From positions 238,285 to 302,284 of the forward strand of contig NZ_JBHULZ010000026.1 of NCBI RefSeq assembly GCF_042684705.1: a DNA stretch of 64,000 bases, given 5' to 3'. Below, piece after piece: positions 24,421 through 33,363 of the stretch. The position numbers and the translations under genes were made by a program. The first letter of the stretch is position 1. Each line of letters opens with the position of its first letter. Under the pieces are notes generated by a model. That model saw only the letters and a list, made by a program, of their open reading frames with translations, did no database searches and was not told the origin of the DNA. The stretch comes from Mesonia sediminis (lineage in GTDB: Bacteria > Bacteroidota > Bacteroidia > Flavobacteriales > Flavobacteriaceae).

Positions 24421-24457
24421 AAAAGCCATTAGTTAAAATGTAACTAATGGCTTTTTT
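24421..24457 (+). terminator. Rho-independent terminator of the nuclease gene
   Basis: A 15-bp stem AAAAGCCATTAGTTA / TAACTAATGGCTTTT with a five-base loop ends in T residues. The core AGCCATTAGT stem is shared with the icd terminator. It may also stop the convergent minus-strand gene. Confidence 0.92.
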
Positions 24458-24460
24458 ATT

Positions 24461-25189
24461 TTAAGCATTGAAATACGTACTGTCCCAAACGGCCGAATTA
24501 AAATTCTTACCCATTTTAAATCCGTAAAACAAAGCAAGACCAACTATCCATTTAAAAATAAATAGACTCAAAATTCCGGTTTTGAAAAAATCTATTCCTG
24601 TATCAAATATGACCAATGAAATTAGATTACCCATAAGCAGACTAACAGCAGCCAATAAAAGTAAAAAATTTTCTAAGCTCTTCAACGGCCACATCAACAG
24701 CTTTCGAAATGCATTCAAATCATTTCCCCATTTATGCACCAAATAATAGTATCCGTTTCCTAACGGAACAAAAAGTAGAGGGTCGTCGGCATTTCTCAAT
24801 TTAAACCAAGAAGCGGGGGCCATTATCTTATAAGCATTCAACTCGGTTTGATGCTGCTGCTCTAAAGCTTTAATCTTAATCAGAACTTCTTGAGGAAGCC
24901 TTTTTTTATAATAAAAACTTGGCAAAAAACGCAACCTATAAGTGGTACATATAGATTTTATATGTTCTTGATGAAAAATTCTGTCTAAATCCAACTCATC
25001 AAAATTTAAGCGATTTATTTTTTCTTGTGAGTGATTTGTAAGTAGGCGCTTTTTAATTTGTTCATCTTTTGAAATTTCTAATTCCAAATGTTTCTTAATG
25101 ACTTCTAGATGTTGATTAAAAAGAGGATTTTTTTCTCTGTTCTTCCTTAATTCAATTTCTAAATTTACCGATTTCCATCCCATCTGCAT
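24461..25189 (-). CDS. Membrane protein of unknown function
   Basis: A 242-residue protein I do not recognise. The first 110 residues are charged and helical with many Lys and Glu. A central soluble piece (WFKLRNADDPLLFVPLGNGYYYLVHKWGNDL) follows, then two or three hydrophobic helices between about 165 and 230. A second ATG lies two codons downstream of the first. It is a single minus-strand gene between the endonuclease terminator and the divergent purL, so context gives no functional hint. Confidence 0.6.
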   Translation of the reverse strand: MQMGWKSVNLEIELRKNREKNPLFNQHLEVIKKHLELEISKDEQIKKRLLTNHSQEKINRLNFDELDLDRIFHQEHIKSICTTYRLRFLPSFYYKKRLPQEVLIKIKALEQQHQTELNAYKIMAPASWFKLRNADDPLLFVPLGNGYYYLVHKWGNDLNAFRKLLMWPLKSLENFLLLLAAVSLLMGNLISLVIFDTGIDFFKTGILSLFIFKWIVGLALFYGFKMGKNFNSAVWDSTYFNA

Positions 25190-25272
25190 TCAACTTAAAT
25201 TGATCATACTTTTAAAATTAAAAAAACCTCATTTAATATTTAAATTTTTAACTACAAATATTTTTAAAAAAG

Positions 25273-25280
25273 TAAATTTG
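25273..25280 (+). promoter_or_regulatory. TAAATTTG -7 element of purL
   Basis: TAAATTTG lies 36 bp upstream of the purL ATG in an AT-rich divergent intergenic region. No TTG at 17-23 bp upstream. No PurR-type or riboswitch structure is apparent. Confidence 0.5.
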
Positions 25281-25316
25281 CAAGACATTACACAACACAT
25301 TATTTAACTTTTTACT

Positions 25317-28300
25317 ATGATAACTTTTTTTGGGCAAGCATCAGACAAAATTTATGCGGTACACACCAAACAAAACTTGCCTCCCCAAGATTTAGAAAAA
25401 TTAAGCTGGCTATTTGGCGAACAACCTATGCTTGAAAATAAGCAAATTGAAGCAAGCTTTATAGGCCCTCGTGCGGCAATGATTACCCCTTGGAGCACCA
25501 ATGCCGTTGAAATAACTCAAAATATGGGGATTACGGGAATACTCCGTATCGAAGAATTTATAGCCGAAGAATTGGCAAGCCAGGTAGATCCCATGCTTTC
25601 TCAAAAATATGAAACTTTAAATCAGTCTATTTTTGACATTGATGTAAAGCCACAAGGCATCATTGTGATTAAAGATATTCAAAAGTTTAACGAAGAAGAA
25701 GGTTTAGCGCTAAATGCGGAAGAAGTAACTTATTTAGAAGAACTTTCCGAAAAATTAGAAAGACCTTTAACCGATTCTGAGGTATTTGGCTTTTCGCAAG
25801 TCAATTCAGAACACTGCAGGCATAAAATTTTTAACGGCACATTTATTATTGATGGTAAAGAAAAAGCGGAGTCGCTGTTTAAATTAATTAGAAAAACATC
25901 TGAGAAAAATCCAAATGATATTGTTTCTGCCTACAAAGACAATGTTGCTTTTATTTCTGGGCCACGTGTAGAACAGTTTGCACCTAAAACCGCTCACCAA
26001 CCCGATTTTTACACCCAAAAAGAATTTGATTCTGTAATTTCTTTAAAAGCAGAAACCCACAACTTTCCTACCACAGTAGAACCATTTAATGGAGCGGCAA
26101 CTGGAAGTGGTGGAGAAATTAGAGATAGACTAGCCGGAGGTAAAGGCTCTTTACCGCTGGCAGGAACCGCTGTTTATATGACTAGCTACAGTCGATTGAA
26201 TGATCAAAAAAGTTGGGAAAATGAAATCCCCCAGAGAGATTGGTTATACCAAACCCCAAAAGATATTCTTATCAAAGCCTCTAATGGCGCATCAGATTTT
26301 GGAAATAAATTTGGTCAGCCGCTTATCGCTGGCTCGCTTCTTACTTTTGAGCACGAAGAAAACGAGCAAACCCTGGGTTATGATAAGGTTATAATGTTAG
26401 CCGGAGGTATTGGTTATGGTAAGAAAGAACAGGCTTTAAAAGACACCCCAAAAAATGAAGACAAAATTGTTATTCTTGGGGGTGAGAACTACCGCATTGG
26501 TATGGGAGGGGCTGCTGTTTCATCGGCCAATACCGGAGATTTTAGCAGTGGTATCGAGTTAAATGCCATACAACGCTCTAATCCAGAAATGCAAAAAAGA
26601 GCTGCTAACGCCATTCGTGGAATGGTTGAAGCCGATTTTAATCCTATTGTTTCTATTCACGATCACGGAGCTGGCGGACATTTAAATTGCCTAAGTGAAT
26701 TAGTAGAGGAAACAGGAGGTAAAATAGATTTAGACAAACTTCCTGTTGGAGACCCTACCCTTTCGGCCAAAGAAATAATTGGTAACGAGTCACAAGAAAG
26801 AATGGGATTAGTAATTGGTCAAGAACATATTAAAATCTTAGAAGAAGTAGCTTTGCGAGAGCGTTCTCCTATGTATACGGTTGGTGAGGTTACCAATGAC
26901 CACCAATTTACCTTTGAGGGGAGCAAATCAAAACAAAAACCCATGGATCTCGCATTAGACGATATGTTTGGAAGCTCTCCAAAGACCATTATGCAAGATA
27001 ATAGCGTAAAAGCTAATTATCAAGATGTAGATTATCAAGCCGATAAGGTTTATGAGTATACCAAGCAGGTATTGCAGTTAGAAGCTGTGGCTTGTAAAGA
27101 TTGGTTAACCAATAAAGCTGACCGTTGTGTTACCGGGAAGGTAGCCAAACAACAAACGGTAGGCGCATTGCAATTACCCCTAAATAACCTTGGAGTTATG
27201 GCACTTGATTATAAGGGTAAACACGGTGTAGCCACAAGCATTGGGCACTCTCCTATCTCAGGTTTAATCGACCCCGTAGCCGGAGCTAAAAACTCAGTTG
27301 CCGAAGCTTTAACCAATATGGTATGGGCACCTTTAGAAAAAGATTTAAAATCGGTTTCGCTATCGGCCAACTGGATGTGGCCCTGTAATAACCCCGGTGA
27401 AGATGCTCGACTGTATGAAGCTGTTGAGGCCCTTTCTGAATTTGCAATCGATTTAGGTATAAATGTACCTACGGGTAAAGACTCTTTATCGATGAAGCAA
27501 AATTATAAAGATAAATCGGTTCTATCTCCAGGTACAGTTATTGTTTCGGCTGCCGCACATTGCAACGCCATTCAACAAGTAGTTGAACCCGTACTACAAA
27601 AAAACGCTGGTAGTATTTACTACATGAATATGAGTCAAGACTCCTTTAAATTGGGCGGGTCTTCGTTTGCTCAAATATTAAATAAAGTGGGACAAAATGC
27701 TCCAAGTATTCAAGATAGTAGCCAGTTTAAAAGCATGTTTAATGCACTGCAAGATTTAATCAAACAAAATTTAATCGTTGCAGGACACGATGTAGCCTCA
27801 GGTGGACTACTCACCACATTACTCGAAATGTGTTTTGCAGATCAAGATTTAGGAGCACAAATCGACCTTAGCAATTTAAAAGAAAGTGATTTAATCAAAA
27901 CCCTTTTCAATGAAAATTCGGGTGTTGTTTTTCAGACTAAAAATGCTTCCGCGGAAGCGATTCTAGAAAAGCATAATGTTGAGTTCTTTAAAATAGGAGA
28001 AGCTAACTCATCAGCCGAGCTCGCAATCAAACACTTCAACACACAGTTAAATTTTGATATAGGTACTTATAGAGATATCTGGTATAAAACCAGTTATTTA
28101 TTAGATCAAGAACAAAGTGGTAAACAAAAAGCTCAAGAACGCTTTGAAAATTATAAAAATCAAGCTTTAAATTTTAGGTTTCCCGAGCATTTTACCGGTA
28201 AAAAACCCCACATAGTTAATGACAAACCTCGTATTAAAGCCGCCATTATACGCGAAAAAGGCTCTAATTCTGAGCGCGAAATGGCGCAAGCTATGCATTT

Positions 28301-28976
28301 GGCTGGTTTTGATGTTAAAGATGTGCATATGACCGATTTGATTTCGGGTAGAGAAAATTTAGAGGATATTCAATTTATAGCCGCAGTAGGAGGGTTCTCT
28401 AATTCGGATGTACTGGGTAGTGCAAAAGGATGGGCCGGTGCCTTTTTATACAACGAAAAAGCTAATACTGCTTTAAAAAAGTTCTTTGACAGAGAAGATA
28501 CTTTATCTTTAGGAGTATGTAACGGTTGCCAGTTATTTATAGAATTAGGACTAATAAACCCAGATCACGAGCAGAAGCCAAAAATGCTACATAACGACTC
28601 GCATAAATTTGAATGCAATTTTACTTCGGTAACTATTCAAGAAAACCAATCGGTTATGCTGTCGAGTTTAAGCGGTAGTACCTTAGGAATTTGGGCGGCA
28701 CATGGCGAAGGTAAATTTAGTTTCCCGTATGCTGAAGACCGCTATAATATAGTAGGAAAATATGCTTATGATGCCTATCCTGCAAATCCTAACGGATCTG
28801 ATTTTAACTCGGCAATGTTAACCGATGAAACTGGACGCCATTTGGTAATGATGCCGCACTTAGAGCGCTCAACCTTTAGCTGGAATTGGGCACATTATCC
28901 TAAAGACCGCAAAGACGAAGTAAGTCCGTGGTTAGAAGCTTTTGTAAATGCGCGTAAATGGTTAGAAAAAAAATAA
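25317..28976 (+). CDS. purL: Phosphoribosylformylglycinamidine synthase (large, fused form)
   Basis: It converts FGAR to FGAM using ATP and glutamine in de novo purine synthesis. At 1219 residues it is the single-chain form that joins the synthetase (PurL) and glutaminase (PurQ) parts. The N-terminal linker region is followed by two AIRS-type halves with SEHCRHKIFNG, ETHNFPTTVEPFNGAATGSGGE, HDHGAGGHLNCLSE and HDVASGGLLTTLLE. The C-terminal class I glutaminase has the nucleophile Cys in LGVCNGCQLF, AVGGFSNSDVLGSAKGWA and a late His-Gly-Glu-Gly triad segment. It is monocistronic with its own terminator. Confidence 0.97.
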   Translation: MITFFGQASDKIYAVHTKQNLPPQDLEKLSWLFGEQPMLENKQIEASFIGPRAAMITPWSTNAVEITQNMGITGILRIEEFIAEELASQVDPMLSQKYETLNQSIFDIDVKPQGIIVIKDIQKFNEEEGLALNAEEVTYLEELSEKLERPLTDSEVFGFSQVNSEHCRHKIFNGTFIIDGKEKAESLFKLIRKTSEKNPNDIVSAYKDNVAFISGPRVEQFAPKTAHQPDFYTQKEFDSVISLKAETHNFPTTVEPFNGAATGSGGEIRDRLAGGKGSLPLAGTAVYMTSYSRLNDQKSWENEIPQRDWLYQTPKDILIKASNGASDFGNKFGQPLIAGSLLTFEHEENEQTLGYDKVIMLAGGIGYGKKEQALKDTPKNEDKIVILGGENYRIGMGGAAVSSANTGDFSSGIELNAIQRSNPEMQKRAANAIRGMVEADFNPIVSIHDHGAGGHLNCLSELVEETGGKIDLDKLPVGDPTLSAKEIIGNESQERMGLVIGQEHIKILEEVALRERSPMYTVGEVTNDHQFTFEGSKSKQKPMDLALDDMFGSSPKTIMQDNSVKANYQDVDYQADKVYEYTKQVLQLEAVACKDWLTNKADRCVTGKVAKQQTVGALQLPLNNLGVMALDYKGKHGVATSIGHSPISGLIDPVAGAKNSVAEALTNMVWAPLEKDLKSVSLSANWMWPCNNPGEDARLYEAVEALSEFAIDLGINVPTGKDSLSMKQNYKDKSVLSPGTVIVSAAAHCNAIQQVVEPVLQKNAGSIYYMNMSQDSFKLGGSSFAQILNKVGQNAPSIQDSSQFKSMFNALQDLIKQNLIVAGHDVASGGLLTTLLEMCFADQDLGAQIDLSNLKESDLIKTLFNENSGVVFQTKNASAEAILEKHNVEFFKIGEANSSAELAIKHFNTQLNFDIGTYRDIWYKTSYLLDQEQSGKQKAQERFENYKNQALNFRFPEHFTGKKPHIVNDKPRIKAAIIREKGSNSEREMAQAMHLAGFDVKDVHMTDLISGRENLEDIQFIAAVGGFSNSDVLGSAKGWAGAFLYNEKANTALKKFFDREDTLSLGVCNGCQLFIELGLINPDHEQKPKMLHNDSHKFECNFTSVTIQENQSVMLSSLSGSTLGIWAAHGEGKFSFPYAEDRYNIVGKYAYDAYPANPNGSDFNSAMLTDETGRHLVMMPHLERSTFSWNWAHYPKDRKDEVSPWLEAFVNARKWLEKK

Positions 28977-29000
28977 ATTTATTTCATAATTATTTGTAAT

Positions 29001-29029
29001 AAAACGCAGGGTAAAAACCCTGCGTTTTT
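29001..29029 (+). terminator. Rho-independent terminator of purL
   Basis: A 12-bp stem AAAACGCAGGGT / ACCCTGCGTTTT with an AAAA loop, followed by T. Confidence 0.92.
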
Positions 29030-29161
29030 GGTATACAATCCACACAATTGTAGAAAAAAACCACAATTCACAAAACCACCATTACCACTAACTTACTGAT
29101 AAACAATTAAAAACAACTACGGCAAGCCTATTGAATATTCTCTTTTCAAAAAAGAAACAAA

Positions 29162-30547
29162 ATGAAAGAGAAAAGAAAACAAGATTCGGCTTATCAATCC
29201 AAGCCAAAAGAATCCTCACCAAAAAAATCACTTAAAGCGGCAATGGTAATTGGCATTACCTCTTTATTGCTTTTGCTTGCATTATTTTCAAACATTTATT
29301 TTAACGATTACTTTGAAGCAATACACCTGAGTCGAATTCAAAATCTATTTGGAAAAAGCATTTGGATAATTGGCTTAGCATTATTGGGCCTTAACATCAG
29401 TTTTTTAATTTATTTATTGGTATTATACCTCAAGTACGAACCTGTGCTGCCTTCTTCTAATCAAGAATTACCAAAATGTACGGTTATTGTGCCCGCTTAT
29501 AATGAAGGAAGTTTGGTTTATAAAACGCTACATAGTTTGGTAAATAGTGACTATCCCGCCGAAAAACTTCAAATAATAGCCATAGATGATGGCAGCCAAG
29601 ATGATACTTATGATTGGATGATAAAAGCCAAGCAAGCTTTAGGCGAACGCATTCAGTTATTGAGACAAGGAGTCAACCAAGGAAAACGGCAAGCGCTTTA
29701 CCGTGGGTTTCATTTGGCAACGGGTGAAATATTTATAACAGTAGATAGCGATTCGGTAGTAAAAGAAGATACTTTACGACAAATGGTGAGTCCGTTTATT
29801 GATAATCCCACCTGCGGTGCCGTGGCAGGAAATGTAAAAGTACTCAATAAAGACCAAGCGCTTATACCCAAAATGCTACACGTGAGTTTTGCTTTTAGTT
29901 TTGAGTTTGTACGTTCTGCGCAAAGTGTTCTGGGTAGCGTGCTATGTACACCAGGAGCTTTATCGGCCTACCGTAGAAAAGCAGTTATGAAATGTTTAGA
30001 TAGCTGGATCAATCAAACTTTTATGGGAAAACCCTCTACCATCGGAGAAGATCGAGCTATGACAAATATGATTTTAAAGCAAGGCTATACGGTTAAATTT
30101 CAAAAAGATGCTTGGGTATATACCAATATTCCCGAGCGTTATAAAAATTTATATAAAATGTTTATTCGCTGGGAACGTAGCAACGTACGTGAAAACATCG
30201 CTATGAGTAAATTTGCATTCACTCAATTTAGAAATTCAGGAAAACTAGGACCTCGTCTACTTTTGCTCCATCAATGGCTAAAAATAATCATGGCTTACCC
30301 AATGATTTTATTAATGCTTTTTTTAGTAATTAGTTATCCTTTGGTATTTTTAACCTCAACTCTACTGGGTGTACTTGTTTTTTCAAGCATACAAGCTCTA
30401 TTTTTTGCCAAAAAGCATAATTTTAAAGAATCTGTCTGGGCTTACCCCTATAGTTTATTTTATGCCTTTACTTTATTTTGGATTACCCCATATGCCATTG
30501 TCACCGCGAGTAAAAGTGGTTGGCTTACTAGAGAACTTACTAAATAA
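29162..30547 (+). CDS. Processive family 2 glycosyltransferase (chitin/hyaluronan/poly-GlcNAc synthase type)
   Basis: A 461-residue membrane glycosyltransferase. Two membrane helices (about 27-48 and 68-92) precede a cytosolic GT-A domain with CTVIVPAYNEG, IIAIDDGSQDDT, the DxD in TVDSDSVV, the catalytic acidic GEDRAMTN and RWERSN in place of the Q/RxxRW product-binding motif. Three further helices end the protein. That combination is found in NodC, PgaC and hyaluronan synthase-like enzymes, which polymerise and extrude a beta-linked polysaccharide. The polymer is unknown and no partner genes (deacetylase, export porin) flank it, so it acts alone or with distant genes. Confidence 0.88.
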   Translation: MKEKRKQDSAYQSKPKESSPKKSLKAAMVIGITSLLLLLALFSNIYFNDYFEAIHLSRIQNLFGKSIWIIGLALLGLNISFLIYLLVLYLKYEPVLPSSNQELPKCTVIVPAYNEGSLVYKTLHSLVNSDYPAEKLQIIAIDDGSQDDTYDWMIKAKQALGERIQLLRQGVNQGKRQALYRGFHLATGEIFITVDSDSVVKEDTLRQMVSPFIDNPTCGAVAGNVKVLNKDQALIPKMLHVSFAFSFEFVRSAQSVLGSVLCTPGALSAYRRKAVMKCLDSWINQTFMGKPSTIGEDRAMTNMILKQGYTVKFQKDAWVYTNIPERYKNLYKMFIRWERSNVRENIAMSKFAFTQFRNSGKLGPRLLLLHQWLKIIMAYPMILLMLFLVISYPLVFLTSTLLGVLVFSSIQALFFAKKHNFKESVWAYPYSLFYAFTLFWITPYAIVTASKSGWLTRELTK

Positions 30548-30558
30548 ATAAAAATTCA

Positions 30559-30590
30559 AAACCCTGGTTAAAATTAATTAGCTGGGGTTT
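30559..30590 (+). terminator. Probable terminator of the glycosyltransferase gene
   Basis: The hairpin AAACCC-TG-GTTAA / TTAGC-TG-GGGTTT has one internal loop; the following sequence is only weakly T-rich, so confidence is moderate. Confidence 0.5.
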
Positions 30591-30732
30591 ACACTAATAT
30601 TATTTAATTTAAAATAAGTTTTGTGTCATAAATTCAGCCTTATTTAAAGAAAACTTATTTTTTTTAGTTACAAGAAATAAAATTACCGAGTTAATTTACT
30701 ATTTTGCAATAGACAATTTTATCTTATAGACT

Positions 30733-32508
30733 ATGACATCGGTAAAAAGACTTTTTGATTTTCCTGCTTACCAACTGGAAAAATACAACTTGGAAGCAGC
30801 GTTAATCACCAAGAAAAATGGAAAATGGATTGAAACTTCTACTAAAGAATACTTAGACAAGGCAAATCAAATCAGTAGGGCCTTGCTCAAAATGGGTGTA
30901 AAGCCAAACGATAAAATTGCTATTATCTCTACCAATAATCGTACAGAATGGAATATTGTAGATATTGGTGTTTTACAAATAGGAGCGCAAGACGTGCCCA
31001 TTTACCCAACCATCTCTGAAGAGGAATATGCGTATGTTCTTAATCATAGTGAAAGCATATATTGTTTTGCATCAGATAAAGAAGTACTTGATAAAATTGA
31101 AAAGATTCGAGACAAAGTACCACATTTAAAAGCTGTTTATACCTTTGACGAAATTGCGGGTGCACAGAACTGGCAAGAGGTCTTAGATTTAGGTAAAGAT
31201 GATAGCCATCAGCAGCAGGTAGAAGAAATCAAGCAGAAAATAGATGAGAATGATTTAGCTACAATTATTTATACTTCGGGCACAACGGGAAAACCTAAAG
31301 GAGTTATGCTTTCGCATAAAAACATTGTAAGCAATGCTCTAAATAGTTCTACAAGGCTCCCTATGGATGAGGGAATTCAAAAAGCGATTAGCTTTTTACC
31401 CGTTTGCCATATTTATGAGCGTATGCTTTTATATATGTATCAATACAATGGGGTAAGTATATATTATGCCGAGTCTATTGATAAAATCAGTGACAACTTA
31501 AAAGAAGTACAACCTCATGTAATGTCGGCGGTACCGCGTTTGCTTGAAAAAGTATATGACAAAATCATTGCCAAGGGGTCTGAACTGAGTGGCATTAAAA
31601 AGAAATTATTTTATTGGGCCGTAGATTTGGGTTTAGCTTTTGAACCCTATGAAAAAAATGGCTGGTGGTATGAATTTAGACTCAACATTGCACGTAAGTT
31701 GATTTTTAGTAAATGGCAAGAAGCTCTAGGTGGCCAACTAAAAGTTATTGCTTCTGGAAGTGCAGCACTTCAACCACGACTAGCTCGTGTATTTAATGCT
31801 GCAAATATCAAAGTGATGGAAGGCTATGGTCTAACAGAAACTTCACCGGTGATTGCGGTGAATGATACCCGTGACCGCGGATTTAAAATTGGTACCGTAG
31901 GAAAACCAATTCCAGAAACAGAAGTAAAAATTGCCGAAGATGGAGAAATTCTTATCAAAGGTCCGCAAGTAATGCTTGGGTATTATAAAGATACCGAAAA
32001 GACAAAAGAAGTTATGCAAGGTGATTATTTTTGTACGGGAGATATAGGAGAAATTGATGCAGAAGGCTTTTTAAAGATTACAGATCGTAAAAAAGAGATG
32101 TTTAAAACTTCGGGTGGGAAATATGTGGCTCCCCAAATCATTGAGAACACTATGAAACAATCTCGATTCATAGAGCAAATCATGGTAATTGGTGACGGCG
32201 AAAAAATGCCCGCGGCTTTAATACAACCAAATTTTGAATTTATAACTGATTGGGCTAAAAGAAAATCTATTGATTTAGGTAATGATCAAGCATCTATTGC
32301 GCAATCTACAATGGTACAAGAACGCATACAACAAGAAATTGATTTCTATAATAAGAAATTTGGAAAATGGGAACAGGTAAAAGCGTTTCGCCTTACACCA
32401 GATACATGGACGGTTGAAGACGGTCACCTTACTCCTACCATGAAAATGAAACGAAAACAAATCAAAGAAAAGTATCAAAACTTATACAACCAAATTTACC
32501 AATTTTAA
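30733..32508 (+). CDS. Long-chain fatty acid--CoA ligase (AMP-forming)
   Basis: It activates free fatty acids to acyl-CoA with ATP, the entry step to beta-oxidation or phospholipid synthesis. The 591-residue protein has the ANL-superfamily P-loop TIIYTSGTTGKPKGVMLSH, the adenylate-binding GYGLTETSPVI, the hinge region GDIGEIDAEGFLKITDRKKEMFKTSGGKYV and a C-terminal lid. The large insert and long N-terminal part fit the long-chain (FadD/FAA-like) group. It lies one gene unit upstream of the MarR-controlled beta-oxidation operon, is transcribed in the same direction, and has its own terminator, so it is linked by function rather than transcript. Confidence 0.93.
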   Translation: MTSVKRLFDFPAYQLEKYNLEAALITKKNGKWIETSTKEYLDKANQISRALLKMGVKPNDKIAIISTNNRTEWNIVDIGVLQIGAQDVPIYPTISEEEYAYVLNHSESIYCFASDKEVLDKIEKIRDKVPHLKAVYTFDEIAGAQNWQEVLDLGKDDSHQQQVEEIKQKIDENDLATIIYTSGTTGKPKGVMLSHKNIVSNALNSSTRLPMDEGIQKAISFLPVCHIYERMLLYMYQYNGVSIYYAESIDKISDNLKEVQPHVMSAVPRLLEKVYDKIIAKGSELSGIKKKLFYWAVDLGLAFEPYEKNGWWYEFRLNIARKLIFSKWQEALGGQLKVIASGSAALQPRLARVFNAANIKVMEGYGLTETSPVIAVNDTRDRGFKIGTVGKPIPETEVKIAEDGEILIKGPQVMLGYYKDTEKTKEVMQGDYFCTGDIGEIDAEGFLKITDRKKEMFKTSGGKYVAPQIIENTMKQSRFIEQIMVIGDGEKMPAALIQPNFEFITDWAKRKSIDLGNDQASIAQSTMVQERIQQEIDFYNKKFGKWEQVKAFRLTPDTWTVEDGHLTPTMKMKRKQIKEKYQNLYNQIYQF

Positions 32509-32570
32509 TCCTGCTACTTAAAGCCATATTAAGCGATTAAAAAATAAAAATCTAGAAGCTAATGCAGACC

Positions 32571-32600
32571 AAAACCCGTTTCGATGAGCGGGTTTTTTTT
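32571..32600 (+). terminator. Rho-independent terminator of the acyl-CoA ligase gene
   Basis: The stem AAAACCCG / CGGGTTTT with a ten-base loop runs directly into a run of T. Confidence 0.88.
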
Positions 32601-32861
32601 ATTATTACATTTTAAAATGAGGTCATAGTTATGATTAAAGGACAAATCAAAATTAAAAAATCAGCCATTTTTAAATTTTTACCATAGTTTTTTTCGTTCA
32701 AATTCCCATTTGAGCTGAAGCATTAAGCTCTAGTCACTTAATAAGGTAGTTTCTATTTATCTTTTTTCAACCTGAAACAAATTCAATGGTTCTACTTCCT
32801 TTTAGAATGAAATAATTTCTTTAAATTTATAAACAAACGAAATAATAATTTACTTATATAC

Positions 32862-32893
32862 TATGCGTGCATAATATTTTTTTATTATCTTTG
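32862..32893 (+). promoter_or_regulatory. Promoter and candidate operator of the beta-oxidation operon
   Basis: TATCTTTG (32886-32893) is a -7 element 17 bp before the MarR-type regulator start. Twelve bp upstream of it, in the position of the -33 region, lies the palindrome TATGC-GT-GCATA (32862-32873), a plausible operator for the regulator encoded just downstream. Confidence 0.5.
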
Positions 32894-32910
32894 AGAGAAT
32901 CAAATTTAAT

Positions 32911-33363
32911 ATGAAAGACAAAACAATCGACTATCTCTTACGAGCCACTTGGATTGCAGTGGCTAAGATGTACAATGAGGAAGCTAGTAAAAAGGGAAGC
33001 ACCATGGCTACCGGATTTGCCTTATTAAATATTGATCCTGAAGAAGGGACACCTTCTACCTCTCTAGGACCCAAAATGGGAATGGAGGCAACCAGTCTTT
33101 CTCGTACTTTAAGAAGTATGGAGGATAAAGGGTTAATTGTACGCAAAAAAAATCCAGAAGACGGAAGAAGTGTCCTTATTCAATTAACCGATTTTGGTAA
33201 AGAAATGCGCATCTTTTCAAAGCAGGTGGTGCTTAAGTTTGATGAGGCCGTACATCGCGAAATAAATCAAGAAGATTTGGACACTTTTAGCAGAGTTGCC
33301 CAAACAATTATGGACTTGATCAACAATAAAAAAATTTATAAAAAACAAATTCCTTCAAAATGA
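32911..33363 (+). CDS. MarR family transcriptional regulator of fatty-acid degradation
   Basis: A 150-residue winged helix-turn-helix protein. The recognition region is ATSLSRTLRSMEDKGLIVRK, followed by the wing PEDGRSVLIQLTDFG, with dimerisation helices at both ends as in MarR. Its stop codon overlaps the start of the beta-oxidation multienzyme gene by 4 bp, so it heads the operon it probably controls, likely as an acyl-CoA-responsive repressor (inference from family and context). A palindrome lies in its own promoter. Confidence 0.88.
   Translation: MKDKTIDYLLRATWIAVAKMYNEEASKKGSTMATGFALLNIDPEEGTPSTSLGPKMGMEATSLSRTLRSMEDKGLIVRKKNPEDGRSVLIQLTDFGKEMRIFSKQVVLKFDEAVHREINQEDLDTFSRVAQTIMDLINNKKIYKKQIPSK

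Larger units (their letters stand above)
32509..32910. other. 402-bp intergenic region between fadD-type gene and the beta-oxidation operon
   Basis: It contains the terminator of the acyl-CoA ligase gene at its left end and the regulator promoter with a palindrome at its right end. Between about 32605 and 32850 I see only AT-rich sequence, with no reading frame of useful length and no clear RNA structure. Confidence 0.6.
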
